Shown: positions 10,479 through 19,231, counted from the first letter of the stretch. The stretch is DNA of 44,709 nucleotides from an uncultured Acidobacteriota bacterium (GCA_937864465.1 CALMJU010000065.1:1-44709), one strand, 5' to 3'. Program-made: numbers and translations. Notes: generated by a model not told the origin, from the letters alone.

Positions 10479-11704
10479 AGACGATGGAAGTGGGGAAGCT
10501 GGTGAAGCTGGCGACCAGCCTGCAGGTCCCCGGCGCCGGGGGGCTCCGGCGCCAGGAGCTGATGTTCCGGATCCTGCAGGCGCAGTCGTCGCGCGATGCT
10601 TCCCTGGTAGCGCAGGGGGTGCTCGAGAAGCTCCAGGACGGCTACGGATTCCTGCGGGCGCAGGAGGCGAGCTATCTCCCCGGCCCCGACGACGTGTACG
10701 TCTCCCCCTCGCAGATCCGGCGCTTCGGCCTCGCGACCGGCGACTCGATCCGGGGGGAGGTGAGGCCGCCGAAGCCGGGCGAGCGGTACTTCGCCCTCGC
10801 GAAGGTCGACTCCGTCAACGGCCGGCCCCCCGAGTCCCTCCGAGGCCGCAAGGCATTCGAAGACCTGACGCCGCTCTACCCGCAGGACCGTCTGACGTGC
10901 GAGCTGGCCGGGCCCGACGTCTCGGGGAGGATCCTCGACCTCATGGTGCCGCTCGGCAAGGGACAGCGGGGGCTGATCGTCTCCCCGCCGCGGGCCGGCA
11001 AGACGATGATCCTCCAGGCGATCGCGCACGCCATGGAGCGGAACCATCCCGAGGTCACGCTGCTCATCCTGCTGATCGACGAGAGGCCGGAGGAGGTCAC
11101 GGACATGCGGAGGTCGGTACGGGGCGAGGTGATCTCCTCGACCTTCGACGAGCCCGCCTCTCGGCACGTCCAGGTGGCCGACATGGTGCTCGAGAAGGCG
11201 AAGCGGCTGGTCGAGTGCGGCCGCGACGTCGTGCTGCTCCTCGACTCGGTCACGCGGCTCGCGCGCGCCCACAACGCGGTCCAGCCCGCGTCGGGCCGGG
11301 TCCTCTCGGGAGGGCTCGACGCGAACGCGCTGCAGAAGCCGAAGCGTTTCTTCGGGGCGGCCCGGAACGTCGAGGAGGGGGGCTCGCTGACGATCATGGC
11401 GACCGCGCTCGTGGACACCGGCTCGCGGATGGACGACGTCATCTTCGAGGAGTTCAAGGGGACCGGCAACATGGAGATCAACCTCGACCGGAAGCTCGCC
11501 GACCGGCGCGTGTTCCCGGCGGTGGACCTCATGCGCTCGGGCACCCGGAAGGAGGAGCTCCTCCTCTCCAAGAAAGAGCTGGAGCGCACCTGGGTCCTGC
11601 GGAAGGTCCTCAACCAGATGTCCCCCGTGGAGGCGATGGAGCTGCTCCGGGACAAGCTCCTCAAGACGGCGACGAACGCGGAGTTCCTCGACAGCATGGC
11701 GTGA
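10460..11704 (+). CDS. rho: Transcription termination factor Rho
   Basis: Hexameric RNA-dependent ATPase that terminates transcription. The 414-residue protein has the N-terminal Rho_N helical domain (1-45), an OB-fold RNA-binding domain (about 48-120; [15 protein letters not shown]) and the RecA-like motor with [13 protein letters not shown] (170-182), Walker [15 protein letters not shown], and the R/Q-loop region around [21 protein letters not shown]. It starts within the last 19 nt of engB. The window has few clear T-tailed terminators, so Rho may carry much of the termination load. Confidence 0.97.
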   Translation: MDIHELKTMEVGKLVKLATSLQVPGAGGLRRQELMFRILQAQSSRDASLVAQGVLEKLQDGYGFLRAQEASYLPGPDDVYVSPSQIRRFGLATGDSIRGEVRPPKPGERYFALAKVDSVNGRPPESLRGRKAFEDLTPLYPQDRLTCELAGPDVSGRILDLMVPLGKGQRGLIVSPPRAGKTMILQAIAHAMERNHPEVTLLILLIDERPEEVTDMRRSVRGEVISSTFDEPASRHVQVADMVLEKAKRLVECGRDVVLLLDSVTRLARAHNAVQPASGRVLSGGLDANALQKPKRFFGAARNVEEGGSLTIMATALVDTGSRMDDVIFEEFKGTGNMEINLDRKLADRRVFPAVDLMRSGTRKEELLLSKKELERTWVLRKVLNQMSPVEAMELLRDKLLKTATNAEFLDSMA

Positions 11705-11766
11705 GCCGGTTGCGCTGCGCCCCGATCTCCTGTACCATGAAGCACTTTCGCGGTGAGGTTCGCGTC

Positions 11767-11985
11767 ATGAAGAAAGGCATCCATCCCGAATTCCACGAGA
11801 TCCGGGTCGTCTGCGCCTGCGGGAACTCGTTCCCGACCCGCTCGACCAAGAAGGATCTCCGCGTCGAGATCTGCTCCGCGTGCCATCCCTTCTTCACCGG
11901 CAAGCAGAAGCTGGTGGACTCGGCCGGTCGCGTCGAGCGGTTCGAGAAGCGGTACAAGAAGCCGGAGGGCGAGGCCGCCCGCTGA
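11767..11985 (+). CDS. rpmE: 50S ribosomal protein L31, zinc-binding type
   Basis: A 72-residue L31. Zinc ligands are Cys16, Cys18, Cys37 and Cys40 (VCACGN and ICSACHPF), so this is the C+ form, which is typically the zinc-replete paralogue. The MKKGIHPEF start is characteristic. An in-frame ATG 30 nt earlier (11737) could add ten residues but is not family-like. It lies between rho and prfA, a common order in bacteria. Confidence 0.96.
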   Translation: MKKGIHPEFHEIRVVCACGNSFPTRSTKKDLRVEICSACHPFFTGKQKLVDSAGRVERFEKRYKKPEGEAAR

Positions 11986-12021
11986 CGCCGCGACGGCGGC
12001 CCCGGGCCCCTCGCGCACGAT

Positions 12022-13119
12022 ATGGCCGGTCACCTCGATCCCAGGCTCGAGACCAAGCTCGCCGCGCTCGAGCGGAAGTCCCAGGACCTGGCCGCGGAGC
12101 TCGCGGCTCCCGAGACGCTCGCCGATGCCTCCCGGTACCGCTCCGCCTCCAAAGCCTTCGCCGAGCTGAAGCCGGTCGCGGACAAGTTCGAGGAGTACCG
12201 CAAGGCCGAGTCGGATCTCGAGGGGGCGAGGGGCCTCCTGGAGGAGGCGGCCGACGCCGACCTGCGGGAGATGGCCTCCGAGGAGGTCAAGACCCTGGAG
12301 GCGCGTCTTTCCGCGCTCGAGGAGGAGTTGAAGATCCTCCTCGTCCCGACCGACCCGGCCGATGCGAAGAACGTCGTCCTCGAGATCCGCGCCGGGACGG
12401 GCGGCGACGAGGCGACGCTCTTCGCGGCCGAGATCTTCCGGATGTACTCCAGGTTCGCCGAGACGATGGGCTGGAAGGTCCGCACGACCGACCTGTCCGA
12501 GAGCGCGGTCGGCGGCGTCAAGGAGGCCATCGCCCTGATCGAGGGGGACCGCGTCTACAGCCGCTTGAAGTTCGAGAGCGGCGTGCACCGCGTCCAGCGC
12601 GTGCCTGCGACGGAGTCCCAGGGGCGCATCCATACCTCCGCCGTCACGGTCGCCGTGCTCCCGGAGGCGGACGAGGTCGAGGTCAAGATCGACGAGAAGG
12701 ACCTCCGCGTGGACACCTTCTGCTCGTCGGGCCCCGGCGGGCAGAGCGTCAACACGACCTACTCCGCGGTGCGCATCACCCACCTGCCGACCAACACGGT
12801 CGTCCAGTGCCAGGACGAGAAGTCGTGGCACAAGAACAAGGCCCGGGCGATGCAGGTCCTCCGCTCGCGCCTGTACGATCTCGAGCGCCGCAAGCGGCAC
12901 GAGGAGATCGCGTCGAAGCGGCGGGGGATGATCGGCTCGGGCGATCGGAGCGAGAAGATCCGCACGTACAATTTCCCGCAGAACCGCGTCACGGACCACA
13001 GGATCTCCCTGACGCTCCACACGCTGGACGACGTCATGAACGGCGAGCTGGGCCCGATCCTCGACGCCCTCGCGGCGCAGGACCAGTCGGAACGGCTCCG
13101 GGAAGAGGTCCAGGCCTGA
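12022..13119 (+). CDS. prfA: Peptide chain release factor 1
   Basis: RF1 recognises UAA and UAG stop codons and releases the finished peptide. The 365 residues include the anticodon-like PAT tripeptide (195-197, in [15 protein letters not shown]), which distinguishes RF1 from the SPF of RF2, and the catalytic GGQ (239-241). No strong Shine-Dalgarno is seen before the ATG. It is followed by prmC, which methylates the glutamine of GGQ. Confidence 0.97.
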   Translation: MAGHLDPRLETKLAALERKSQDLAAELAAPETLADASRYRSASKAFAELKPVADKFEEYRKAESDLEGARGLLEEAADADLREMASEEVKTLEARLSALEEELKILLVPTDPADAKNVVLEIRAGTGGDEATLFAAEIFRMYSRFAETMGWKVRTTDLSESAVGGVKEAIALIEGDRVYSRLKFESGVHRVQRVPATESQGRIHTSAVTVAVLPEADEVEVKIDEKDLRVDTFCSSGPGGQSVNTTYSAVRITHLPTNTVVQCQDEKSWHKNKARAMQVLRSRLYDLERRKRHEEIASKRRGMIGSGDRSEKIRTYNFPQNRVTDHRISLTLHTLDDVMNGELGPILDALAAQDQSERLREEVQA

Positions 13120-13159
13120 CCGGCGGCGGCGCCGCGCCGGCACGACCTCGGCGAGGATC

Positions 13160-14023
13160 ATGGTACCGGACGCGCCGACGCTCGGCTCGATGCTCGACGA
13201 CGCGATCGCGCGCCTGGAGCACGCGGGCGTCCCCGGCGCTCGGCGGGAAGCGGAGGCGCTCCTCGCGCACGTCCTGGGGAGGGACCGCGGCGTCGTCGTC
13301 GCGAGGCGTCGTGACCCCATGCCCCCGGAGGCCGCGGAGGCGTTCGAAGCGCTCCTCCTCCGGCGGGAGCGCCGCGAGCCGTTCCAGTACCTGACCGGCG
13401 AGCAGGAGTTCTTCGGCCTCTCCTTCCTCGTGGATTCGCGCGTCCTCGTCCCGCGCCCCGAAACGGAAGGAGTCGTCGAGGCGGCGCTCGCGCTCCCGCC
13501 CCCGAAGGGCGGCCGGGTCGCGGACCTCGGCACGGGGAGCGGCTGCATCGCGATCGCGGTCGCGGTCGCGAGGCCCGACCTCGAGGTCCTGGCGGTGGAC
13601 GCCTCGATCGACGCCCTCGACGTCGCGCGGGAGAACGCGGCGAGGCTCGGCGCCGCGGAGCGGATCGATCTCCTCCTCGCCGACTTCGCGTCCCTCCCGG
13701 CCTCGCGCGACGGATCGTTCGACGCCGTGCTCTCGAACCCGCCGTACGTCGCCGAGGAGGAGTGGGAGGGGCTCTCGCCCGAGGTGCGCGACCACGAGCC
13801 GAGGATCGCGCTCGTCCCGGGCGCCACCGGCCTCGAGGCCTACGGCGCCGTCGCCCGCGCGGCGGCGCGCCTCTTGCGCCCCGGCGGCGCGCTCGTCGTC
13901 GAGCTGGGATTCAAGCGCGAGGCGGGAGCTTGCGCGGCGGTCGAGGGGGCCGGCTTCCGCGACCTGCGCGTCCTGCCGGACCTGCGGGGGATCCCGAGGG
14001 TGCTGGTGGCGACCCGGCCGTAG
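13160..14023 (+). CDS. prmC: Release factor glutamine N5-methyltransferase PrmC
   Basis: SAM-dependent enzyme that methylates Gln of the GGQ motif in release factors. The protein has 287 residues: an N-terminal helical domain (about 1-85) and a Rossmann methyltransferase domain with PRPETE (99-104), SAM loop DLGTGSG (122-128) and catalytic NPPY (193-196). It lies 40 nt after prfA, its substrate gene. A second in-frame ATG at codon 11 is an alternative start. It ends 20 nt before the convergent accessory module. Confidence 0.95.
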   Translation: MVPDAPTLGSMLDDAIARLEHAGVPGARREAEALLAHVLGRDRGVVVARRRDPMPPEAAEAFEALLLRRERREPFQYLTGEQEFFGLSFLVDSRVLVPRPETEGVVEAALALPPPKGGRVADLGTGSGCIAIAVAVARPDLEVLAVDASIDALDVARENAARLGAAERIDLLLADFASLPASRDGSFDAVLSNPPYVAEEEWEGLSPEVRDHEPRIALVPGATGLEAYGAVARAAARLLRPGGALVVELGFKREAGACAAVEGAGFRDLRVLPDLRGIPRVLVATRP

Positions 14024-14043
14024 GAGGGCCGGTTTCCCCGATC

Positions 14044-15396
14044 CTACTCGAGGGGAACCGGTTCCAGCGTCGAAAGGGCGCGCTTCATCTCGTCGCAGAA
14101 CTGCTCGCCGTTGCTCACGGACATCCAGACCGAGGCAGGAGCCAAGGAGTAGACCGCGGTGTCCGCGCGGCAGACGACCGCCACGACGGGACGAGACCCG
14201 AGGAACCGGGTCAGATCCTCGATGAGTACGCCGCGCTGGAACCCGGCGGATCCGGTTCGAGGCTCAGCTTGAAGGTCCGACGCCTCCACGAAGCTCGCGC
14301 CCCGGAGCGTCCGGGCGAGATGCTCCGGGAAGTGGGTCCTCGCCGCCTCGGCGAGCTCCTCCGTGAAGCGCCTGAGGTCCACGTCGATCCCTCCCTCGGT
14401 GCGCTTCACCTTCGACGGGTGCACGGCGACGAGCCACTCCTCGAGGAGGGCCCACCGAAGCGGCTCCCCGCCGGCCTCCTCCTCGAGCCGGAAGCGCAGG
14501 GCCACCGGCATGGAACGGGCCAGCCAGAGATCCAACTCCGGGTCGCTCGGCATGTACGTGGTCGAGGAACCCTGGCCGATCTCGTACGAACTTCCTCCGG
14601 CTGCCACCTCGCTCGGCGTGTCCGGCGATCGGAAGAGGGAGAGGAGCAACCGGCGCCGCGGCCGCGACTCGTATGCCAGGCGCGTCGGGATCGAGGACGA
14701 GCTCTCCTGCAAGCGGATCCTGTCCGTCAGGGAGCGGCAGGTCGGAGCCGCCTCGGACGGGTGGATCCTGGACCGGCGACGGGAAAAGGCCTTGCCCTCC
14801 CATCCCCCCGACAGGATCTGCGTGTCGAAGGTGGAGTCGGGAAACTCGAAGCAGATCAAGATCGGCATCTCGCCGAAAAAGGATGGGTCCAAGGATGTGA
14901 AGAACGCGGACGGATCCAGGCCCTCCCTCGGTGCGCGCACCTCGAAGCCGCTCAGGGGCATCGTCGCCAGCGATTCGGCGACCTGCCGGATGTGCGCCAT
15001 GGCCGCGTCTCTCGCGAGCGACGTCGCTAGCCACATTCCTCCGTGGGAAATGTTGCGAGGCGGCGACCCAGGCACGCCCTTGGCGTCGAACGATGTCCGC
15101 TCCGCGCGGAACTCGAGGCCGATGCCCGTCGGGAAGGTCGCGGACCTCGCATCGGCGGGATACTCGCCGGGCGAAGCGAGGTGGAAGAACACCGGCGGCA
15201 CGTCCAGGTCGATCTCCTTCGCCTCGTGAAGGACGATCTCCCCCCGCTCGATCCACTCGAGGGGGGCGCCTTCCCAGAGGACGACGTCCGAGGCGCCGTC
15301 GGGCTCCGTCTGGCAGAGCGCCTTCGTGGGGAGCACGGTCAGCAGTAGGCACGTCGCGAGACGTGCTGCAAGGCGCCTGGCGCGAGACGACGGCAT
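14044..15396 (-). CDS. Secreted protein of unknown function
   Basis: I do not recognise this 450-residue protein. It opens with an arginine-rich n-region and a hydrophobic core (LATCLLLTVLPTKALC), consistent with a signal peptide; the cysteine there could alternatively mark a lipoprotein, but no clean lipobox is present. AAGGAGG lies before the chosen ATG, whereas the frame's longer form upstream lacks support. The mature part is mixed alpha/beta in look, with no repeats, no transmembrane segments and no metal motif that I can name. It is the third gene of a minus-strand set led by an XRE-TPR regulator. Confidence 0.55.
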   Translation of the reverse strand: MPSSRARRLAARLATCLLLTVLPTKALCQTEPDGASDVVLWEGAPLEWIERGEIVLHEAKEIDLDVPPVFFHLASPGEYPADARSATFPTGIGLEFRAERTSFDAKGVPGSPPRNISHGGMWLATSLARDAAMAHIRQVAESLATMPLSGFEVRAPREGLDPSAFFTSLDPSFFGEMPILICFEFPDSTFDTQILSGGWEGKAFSRRRSRIHPSEAAPTCRSLTDRIRLQESSSSIPTRLAYESRPRRRLLLSLFRSPDTPSEVAAGGSSYEIGQGSSTTYMPSDPELDLWLARSMPVALRFRLEEEAGGEPLRWALLEEWLVAVHPSKVKRTEGGIDVDLRRFTEELAEAARTHFPEHLARTLRGASFVEASDLQAEPRTGSAGFQRGVLIEDLTRFLGSRPVVAVVCRADTAVYSLAPASVWMSVSNGEQFCDEMKRALSTLEPVPLE

Positions 15397-15473
15397 CGCT
15401 TGCTGCCTCCTTCCCTCGGGAGCAAGGATGCCATCGCCCGGGCCCGGTGGGAAGGCGCCGCGGCGGGTGGACG

Positions 15474-16376
15474 TCAGTACAGGATCCGCGCCCGGATCGC
15501 CTTCCGCGTGTTCTCGACTCCGATCCACGAGGGGTCATACCAGGGCTCGGGGGCGCCGGGGATCCAGGCCCCCTCCGTGTCGCGCTCGGCGCAGCCGAAC
15601 TCCTCCGCCTCGTGCATCCACTCGGCCCAGAGGCGTCCCACCTCCACGTGGAGAACCGCGTCGAGCGGATCGGTCCGGACCGTGGAGCCGACCGTCTCGT
15701 GGACGAAATCCCCTGCCACCTGCCGGGTGGCGGCGACCACGTCCTGCGTCATCCCGGGCAGGCTCGAGGTCCGCTCGTACGCGACGACGAGCTGTCCGTC
15801 GAGGACGGCGACCGAGGGGCGGCGCCCCGTCTCGGCCCCGGCGGTCACGATCACGGGGGCGCTCCATCCCGAGGAGCCCGCCTCGCGGGTCGTGAGGTAG
15901 ACCTCCTCGCTCTCTCCGGAGGTCCACCAGACGACGTGGACCGTGCCGTCCGCCTCGACGAAGAGACGCGGATCTCGCTCGTCCTCGATGCCGGACGTCA
16001 GGAATGCGATCGGCGTCCACTGGCCGCCGTCCCACTCCGAGAAGGCGATGTCGAAGTCGCCGCCGGCGTTGTAGGCCCAGACGACCAGAGGCCGGAAGCC
16101 GGAAGGCTCGCCGCTCACGCCGACCCGGCTCATCGCCAGGTCCGGCCGGCCGTCGCCGCGGGTGTCGCCGTCGGCATTGAGGATCCGCCCCGGCTCGAGC
16201 GGCCGGTATGGTTGCCAGAATCCGATGGGGTCCGGATCCTCCGTGATGATTCCGAAGAGGATCGCGACCGCTCCGCTGGCCGTCGGGTCGGCGGACACCT
16301 CGGCCCGGGCGGCCGGGCAGGCGAGAGAAAGGACCCCGACGAGAACGAGGAGCACGCCGAGCGACGTCTTAGTCAC
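15474..16376 (-). CDS. Secreted beta-propeller-like protein (sialidase-type repeats)
   Basis: The 300-residue protein starts with a clear signal peptide (LGVLLVLVGVLSLACPAARA). The mature part contains repeated beta-strand motifs with a pattern such as DPRLFVEADGTVHVVWW, followed by RPSVAVLDGQLVVAYER, reminiscent of the exo-sialidase/BNR fold, and an Asp-rich loop (NADGDTRGDGRPDLA) like a calcium or FG-GAP loop. Catalytic residues of sialidases cannot be identified. The GTG start is preceded by GGAGGA and overlaps the end of the regulator gene by 8 nt, so translation is coupled to it. Its job may be binding an extracellular or surface ligand. Confidence 0.5.
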   Translation of the reverse strand: MTKTSLGVLLVLVGVLSLACPAARAEVSADPTASGAVAILFGIITEDPDPIGFWQPYRPLEPGRILNADGDTRGDGRPDLAMSRVGVSGEPSGFRPLVVWAYNAGGDFDIAFSEWDGGQWTPIAFLTSGIEDERDPRLFVEADGTVHVVWWTSGESEEVYLTTREAGSSGWSAPVIVTAGAETGRRPSVAVLDGQLVVAYERTSSLPGMTQDVVAATRQVAGDFVHETVGSTVRTDPLDAVLHVEVGRLWAEWMHEAEEFGCAERDTEGAWIPGAPEPWYDPSWIGVENTRKAIRARILY

Positions 16377-17664
16377 GATCGTCCTCCTCCCGGCGGATCT
16401 CCGCATCGAGGACCGCCTCCCGGAACTCCCGGATCGCGTCGATTCCCCGGTGTTCCTGGACCCGGACGTAGAGCCTACGGAGATACGCGATCCGGTGCCG
16501 GTCGTCGTCGCCCGGGTCCTTCCGCTTCGCGATACGGTGCCGGAGCCATTCTCCCCTGAAAATCGTCAGGACGCGATCCGAGGGTTTCGCGATCCGAAGG
16601 GCCGCCTCGGCGTAGCGGTCGGCCTCCGTCATCTCGTCGTCGGCCAAGGCCACGTTCCCGAGCTCGATCAGCCACGAGGCCTCCGCCACCGGATCGTCGT
16701 ACTTCCTCGCGAGGTCCACGGCCGTCCGGAAGCGGTCTTTGGCCTCGGCTCTCTTCCCGAGCGCGAGGAAGCAGGAGCCGAGGTTCCCCTCGGCCTTCAC
16801 CCGGTCGTGGGAGGAGCGCGCCCGGATCGCCAGCCTTCGGGCTTCCAGGAAGGCCCGGCGGGCCTCGGGAAAGCGTTCCGCCCGGGCCAGGACGTTCCCC
16901 TTCTGGGCCCAGGCTTGGCCCTCCACCTTCGGGTCCCCGTCCTTCGAGAGGACGACCGCCCGGTCCGCCTCGAGCTCGGCCAGATCGAGATGGCTCTGAT
17001 GGGAGTGAAGCGCGGCGAGCACCATGAACGCCTCGGCCTGGAGGCGGGGCGTCCCCCTCGCCAGGCCGACCGCTCTCTTTGCGGAGACCTCGGCGGCGTG
17101 AAGAGCGCTCAAGTGCCGGAGGCAGACCGCGCGCTCGATCTCGACCTTGACCTCGAGCCGGCGCGCGATCTCTGGGTCCGCGGGCGGGTCGAGCGCGAGC
17201 CTCTGGTGCATCGCGTCGTACACCGCCAGGGCTCCTCGAAAGTCGCCGGCCCAGAAGAGGCTCTCCGCCCTCCGTCCCAGCTCCTCGGAGTCGAGCCCCG
17301 TCAGGTCCACGGGGACCGGCGAGGCGAGGTGGACCCGCTCGAGGATCGCCGAGGGATTGACGTGGAGGACGTCGGAGAGGGAGACGAGCGCCTCGATCGT
17401 GGGCATCCTCCCGCTCTCGATCGCGCTGATCGTGGTCCGCGAGAGCGGCGGGCTCGTCGTGAGCGCCGACACCTGGTGCTGGCTCAGCCGTTGCGCCTGG
17501 CGCGCTGCGCGGAAGGCGGCTCCGATGGCGTTGCCCACGTCGCGCCGATCCGCGGCGTACTTCGACGGGCTCGCGAGCGGGTCGTCTTGGACCGGATCCG
17601 GGCGCGACCTCGACCGTTTCCGGTCCGTCCTCCGATCGGGGCCGGTCCTCGAAACGTCGGTCAT
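16369..17664 (-). CDS. XRE-family regulator with TPR sensor domain
   Basis: 431 residues: a charged, probably disordered N-terminus (1-40), an XRE/Cro helix-turn-helix (about 45-108; LSQHQVSALTTSPPLSRTTI then IESGRMPTIEAL), then a long array of TPR-like helices (about 125-400). This layout is known from regulators whose TPR part binds a signalling peptide or partner protein. The start ATG has GGGGGGAAGG upstream. It leads a set with two secreted proteins that it may control. The putative promoter at 17741-17766 contains an 11-nt homopolymer. Confidence 0.72.
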   Translation of the reverse strand: MTDVSRTGPDRRTDRKRSRSRPDPVQDDPLASPSKYAADRRDVGNAIGAAFRAARQAQRLSQHQVSALTTSPPLSRTTISAIESGRMPTIEALVSLSDVLHVNPSAILERVHLASPVPVDLTGLDSEELGRRAESLFWAGDFRGALAVYDAMHQRLALDPPADPEIARRLEVKVEIERAVCLRHLSALHAAEVSAKRAVGLARGTPRLQAEAFMVLAALHSHQSHLDLAELEADRAVVLSKDGDPKVEGQAWAQKGNVLARAERFPEARRAFLEARRLAIRARSSHDRVKAEGNLGSCFLALGKRAEAKDRFRTAVDLARKYDDPVAEASWLIELGNVALADDEMTEADRYAEAALRIAKPSDRVLTIFRGEWLRHRIAKRKDPGDDDRHRIAYLRRLYVRVQEHRGIDAIREFREAVLDAEIRREEDDRD

Positions 17665-17740
17665 GCCTTCCCCCCCGAGGTTCGTCGCCGTATGACGGGG
17701 CCGTGGCGGGACATTCCGAACACCCCTTGTTGGAAAAAAT

Positions 17741-17766
17741 ACTGCGGGGGGGGGGGCGAGAGTCAA
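17741..17766 (-). promoter_or_regulatory. Putative promoter with 11-nt homopolymer in the spacer
   Basis: On the minus strand TTGACT (17766-17761) is followed by a spacer holding eleven C (G at 17746-17756 on plus) and then AGTATT or GTATTT as a -10. Depending on the box chosen the spacer is 17-19 nt. Gain or loss of one C would alter spacing and hence expression of the XRE-TPR regulator. Confidence 0.45.
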
Positions 17767-18216
17767 GTGCTATTTCGTGATCGGAGATGCGGGGGCGGTG
17801 GGACGGTGGCGTGCAGTGGCGTGCGTATTTCAATACTTACAGATTCCGCGCTCCCGGCCGATTGCGAGTGCAGGTTCGCTGCGTGCGGCAAGTCGGCGCC
17901 CCCCTGGACACGCAATGTGTCCAGCATCCTGGCGACGATCCACGGCGAGCACGTCGCCTTCTCGAAACGGTTCCGCTACCGGGCGAACGCACCGGCTGGC
18001 GCCGGACATGTTTCTTCACGATCCCCGCCGCCGGGTCTTGGCAGCGAGAGGCCCTCCGCGTTCGCCACCGTGAGGGCCGCTGTGCCCAGTCGGGTACCGT
18101 GTCGGGGCGGGTAGTCGCCCGCACCCCTCAAGATCGTAATCGCTGGTGCGCGCTTTCGCTGAAACTTGCCCAAGAACGGCGGAAGCGGCGAGTTCAAGCA
18201 ACGACAAGGAGCGGTC
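17767..18216. other. Gene-poor stretch with a hairpin and a possible transposase remnant
   Basis: No convincing intact gene. A perfect hairpin with an 8-bp stem (CTGGACAC/GTGTCCAG) and 5-nt loop lies at 17904-17924. Around 17968-18110, translation in shifting plus frames gives fragments (YRANAPAGA, TCFFTIPAAG, ERPSAFATVRAAV) that resemble in order the N-terminus of REP-associated tyrosine transposases. This would be a frameshifted relic of a mobile element at the left edge of the atypical module; the resemblance is weak and short. Confidence 0.3.
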
Positions 18217-18990
18217 ATGAAAAGATTTGGAATCTTGGCGACGTTTCTGATCGGCGCATTCTCGTTCGCAGCCTTCGCAGCGGATGAATCGAGTAGCGTC
18301 CAGTGGCTTGAGAGCGCCCGCGGCGCGGGTGATGCGTGGGTCGTCGTGCGCGGTGTCACGGCCGAGGGCGCGACCGTGTACATCGCCTCAGTCAGCGACA
18401 TCCGGCCCGACGGGTTTGCCGCCACTACGGTCTATGTGCGCGGTGGGACGTCGCTGGTCGTACAGAGAAAAGCGAACGACGACGGCACGTTCGCGGTCAG
18501 CTACTCCTCACAAGGAACGATCTGCTCTTTCCGAGGCGGGCCGTCGGCGACCCTCGTCAGCTGGGAGCTATCAGATGGTTCCCTCAGCGGGCGCCTTAGC
18601 GGCCACAACGCCATGGGTACGATGGCGGACTTCCGCGGGTCCTTGCTGAACGGGATCAGCGGTGGTTCCAAGGACGCTCTCGCGGAAGCGACCGGCGTGG
18701 ATTCGCTGGTCGCCGCCATCCGGTCCTACTTAGCCGACGCAGAGATTGCGCCCGTTGCATTGCCCCGAACCGGGGATTCCATCGTGAGCGCCGGCCTAAA
18801 GCCCGAAGGCGCGGACGCGTCGATTGCTAGCGGCGGCGTCTTCATCGACTCTGTCGACGCTTGCGCCGATGAGTGCGCGGAGGGGTGCCCCCTGCAGTGC
18901 GCGTGGGAGTGTGCCCTCAGCTCATTCACTTGCCGTGTTTGCATGACGGCTTGCGCAATCGGGTGCCGGATCGGTTGCATGCCGGATTAG
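18217..18990 (+). CDS. Secreted precursor with a ten-cysteine C-terminal domain
   Basis: 257 residues. A signal peptide (KRFGILATFLIGAFSFAAFA) is followed by a domain of about 190 residues with one cysteine (Cys103) and then a C-terminal segment with ten cysteines at 216, 220, 224, 228, 232, 239, 242, 246, 250 and 254. The first five and last four are spaced i to i+4, so they lie along one face of two helices joined by a short turn. AAGGAG stands 7 nt before the ATG. It uses codons such as TTA that are rare in neighbouring genes. A strong hairpin follows the gene, then a thioredoxin and an ABC exporter. The layout recalls immunity/bacteriocin fusion proteins of the halocin C8 type, but I cannot confirm homology. 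Confidence 0.7.
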   Translation: MKRFGILATFLIGAFSFAAFAADESSSVQWLESARGAGDAWVVVRGVTAEGATVYIASVSDIRPDGFAATTVYVRGGTSLVVQRKANDDGTFAVSYSSQGTICSFRGGPSATLVSWELSDGSLSGRLSGHNAMGTMADFRGSLLNGISGGSKDALAEATGVDSLVAAIRSYLADAEIAPVALPRTGDSIVSAGLKPEGADASIASGGVFIDSVDACADECAEGCPLQCAWECALSSFTCRVCMTACAIGCRIGCMPD

Positions 18991-19022
18991 GATGGGCAGG
19001 TGAGTCTCCAGGATTCAAGTGG

Positions 19023-19060
19023 ATCGAGCCCGAGCCCGGGTTTCCGGGCTCGGGCTCGAT
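19023..19060 (+). terminator. 17-bp perfect hairpin after the cysteine-rich gene
   Basis: Positions 23-39 and 44-60 of this line (19023-19039 and 19044-19060) are perfectly complementary around a GTTT loop, starting 33 nt after the precursor stop. There is no T-run. It may act as a partial terminator or 3' mRNA stabiliser that lets the precursor be made in excess over downstream genes. Confidence 0.55.
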
Positions 19061-19134
19061 TGCCGGAACGACGGATCGAGGTGGCCCTGTGCAGCGCTCC
19101 GTCGCACAAGCTGTAAGCGGCAGTGTGGGTCGTC

Positions 19135-19140
19135 TATACT
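19135..19140 (+). promoter_or_regulatory. Possible -10 box for the thioredoxin-ABC operon
   Basis: TATACT is a good -10 match in the gap after the hairpin and about 90 nt upstream of the thioredoxin gene. No good -35 is seen 16-18 nt upstream, so this is tentative. Confidence 0.3.
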
Positions 19141-19231
19141 AACGCGCGGAACATTCTTCGAGGGCCCGAAGCGGAACCGAAACAACGGGTTTCAAGATCG
19201 CCATCTGATGACCCTTCTTTGTTCACTGGAG

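Noticed and set aside
10876-13827. A 983-codon minus-strand frame opposite rho, rpmE, prfA and prmC
   Set aside because: It crosses four verified genes and shows only shadow composition.
17731-17756. A sigma-54 promoter on the plus strand (GG-N10-GC pattern in TTGGAAAAAATACTGC)
   Set aside because: The flanking bases do not match the -24/-12 consensus, and no plus-strand gene starts within 400 nt.
18217-18990. Cysteine-rich domain as an iron-sulfur or zinc-binding ferredoxin
   Set aside because: Ferredoxin and zinc-ribbon motifs use CxxC pairs; here nine of ten cysteines follow x3 spacing behind a signal peptide, which suits disulfides better. Metal binding is not excluded, only less likely.
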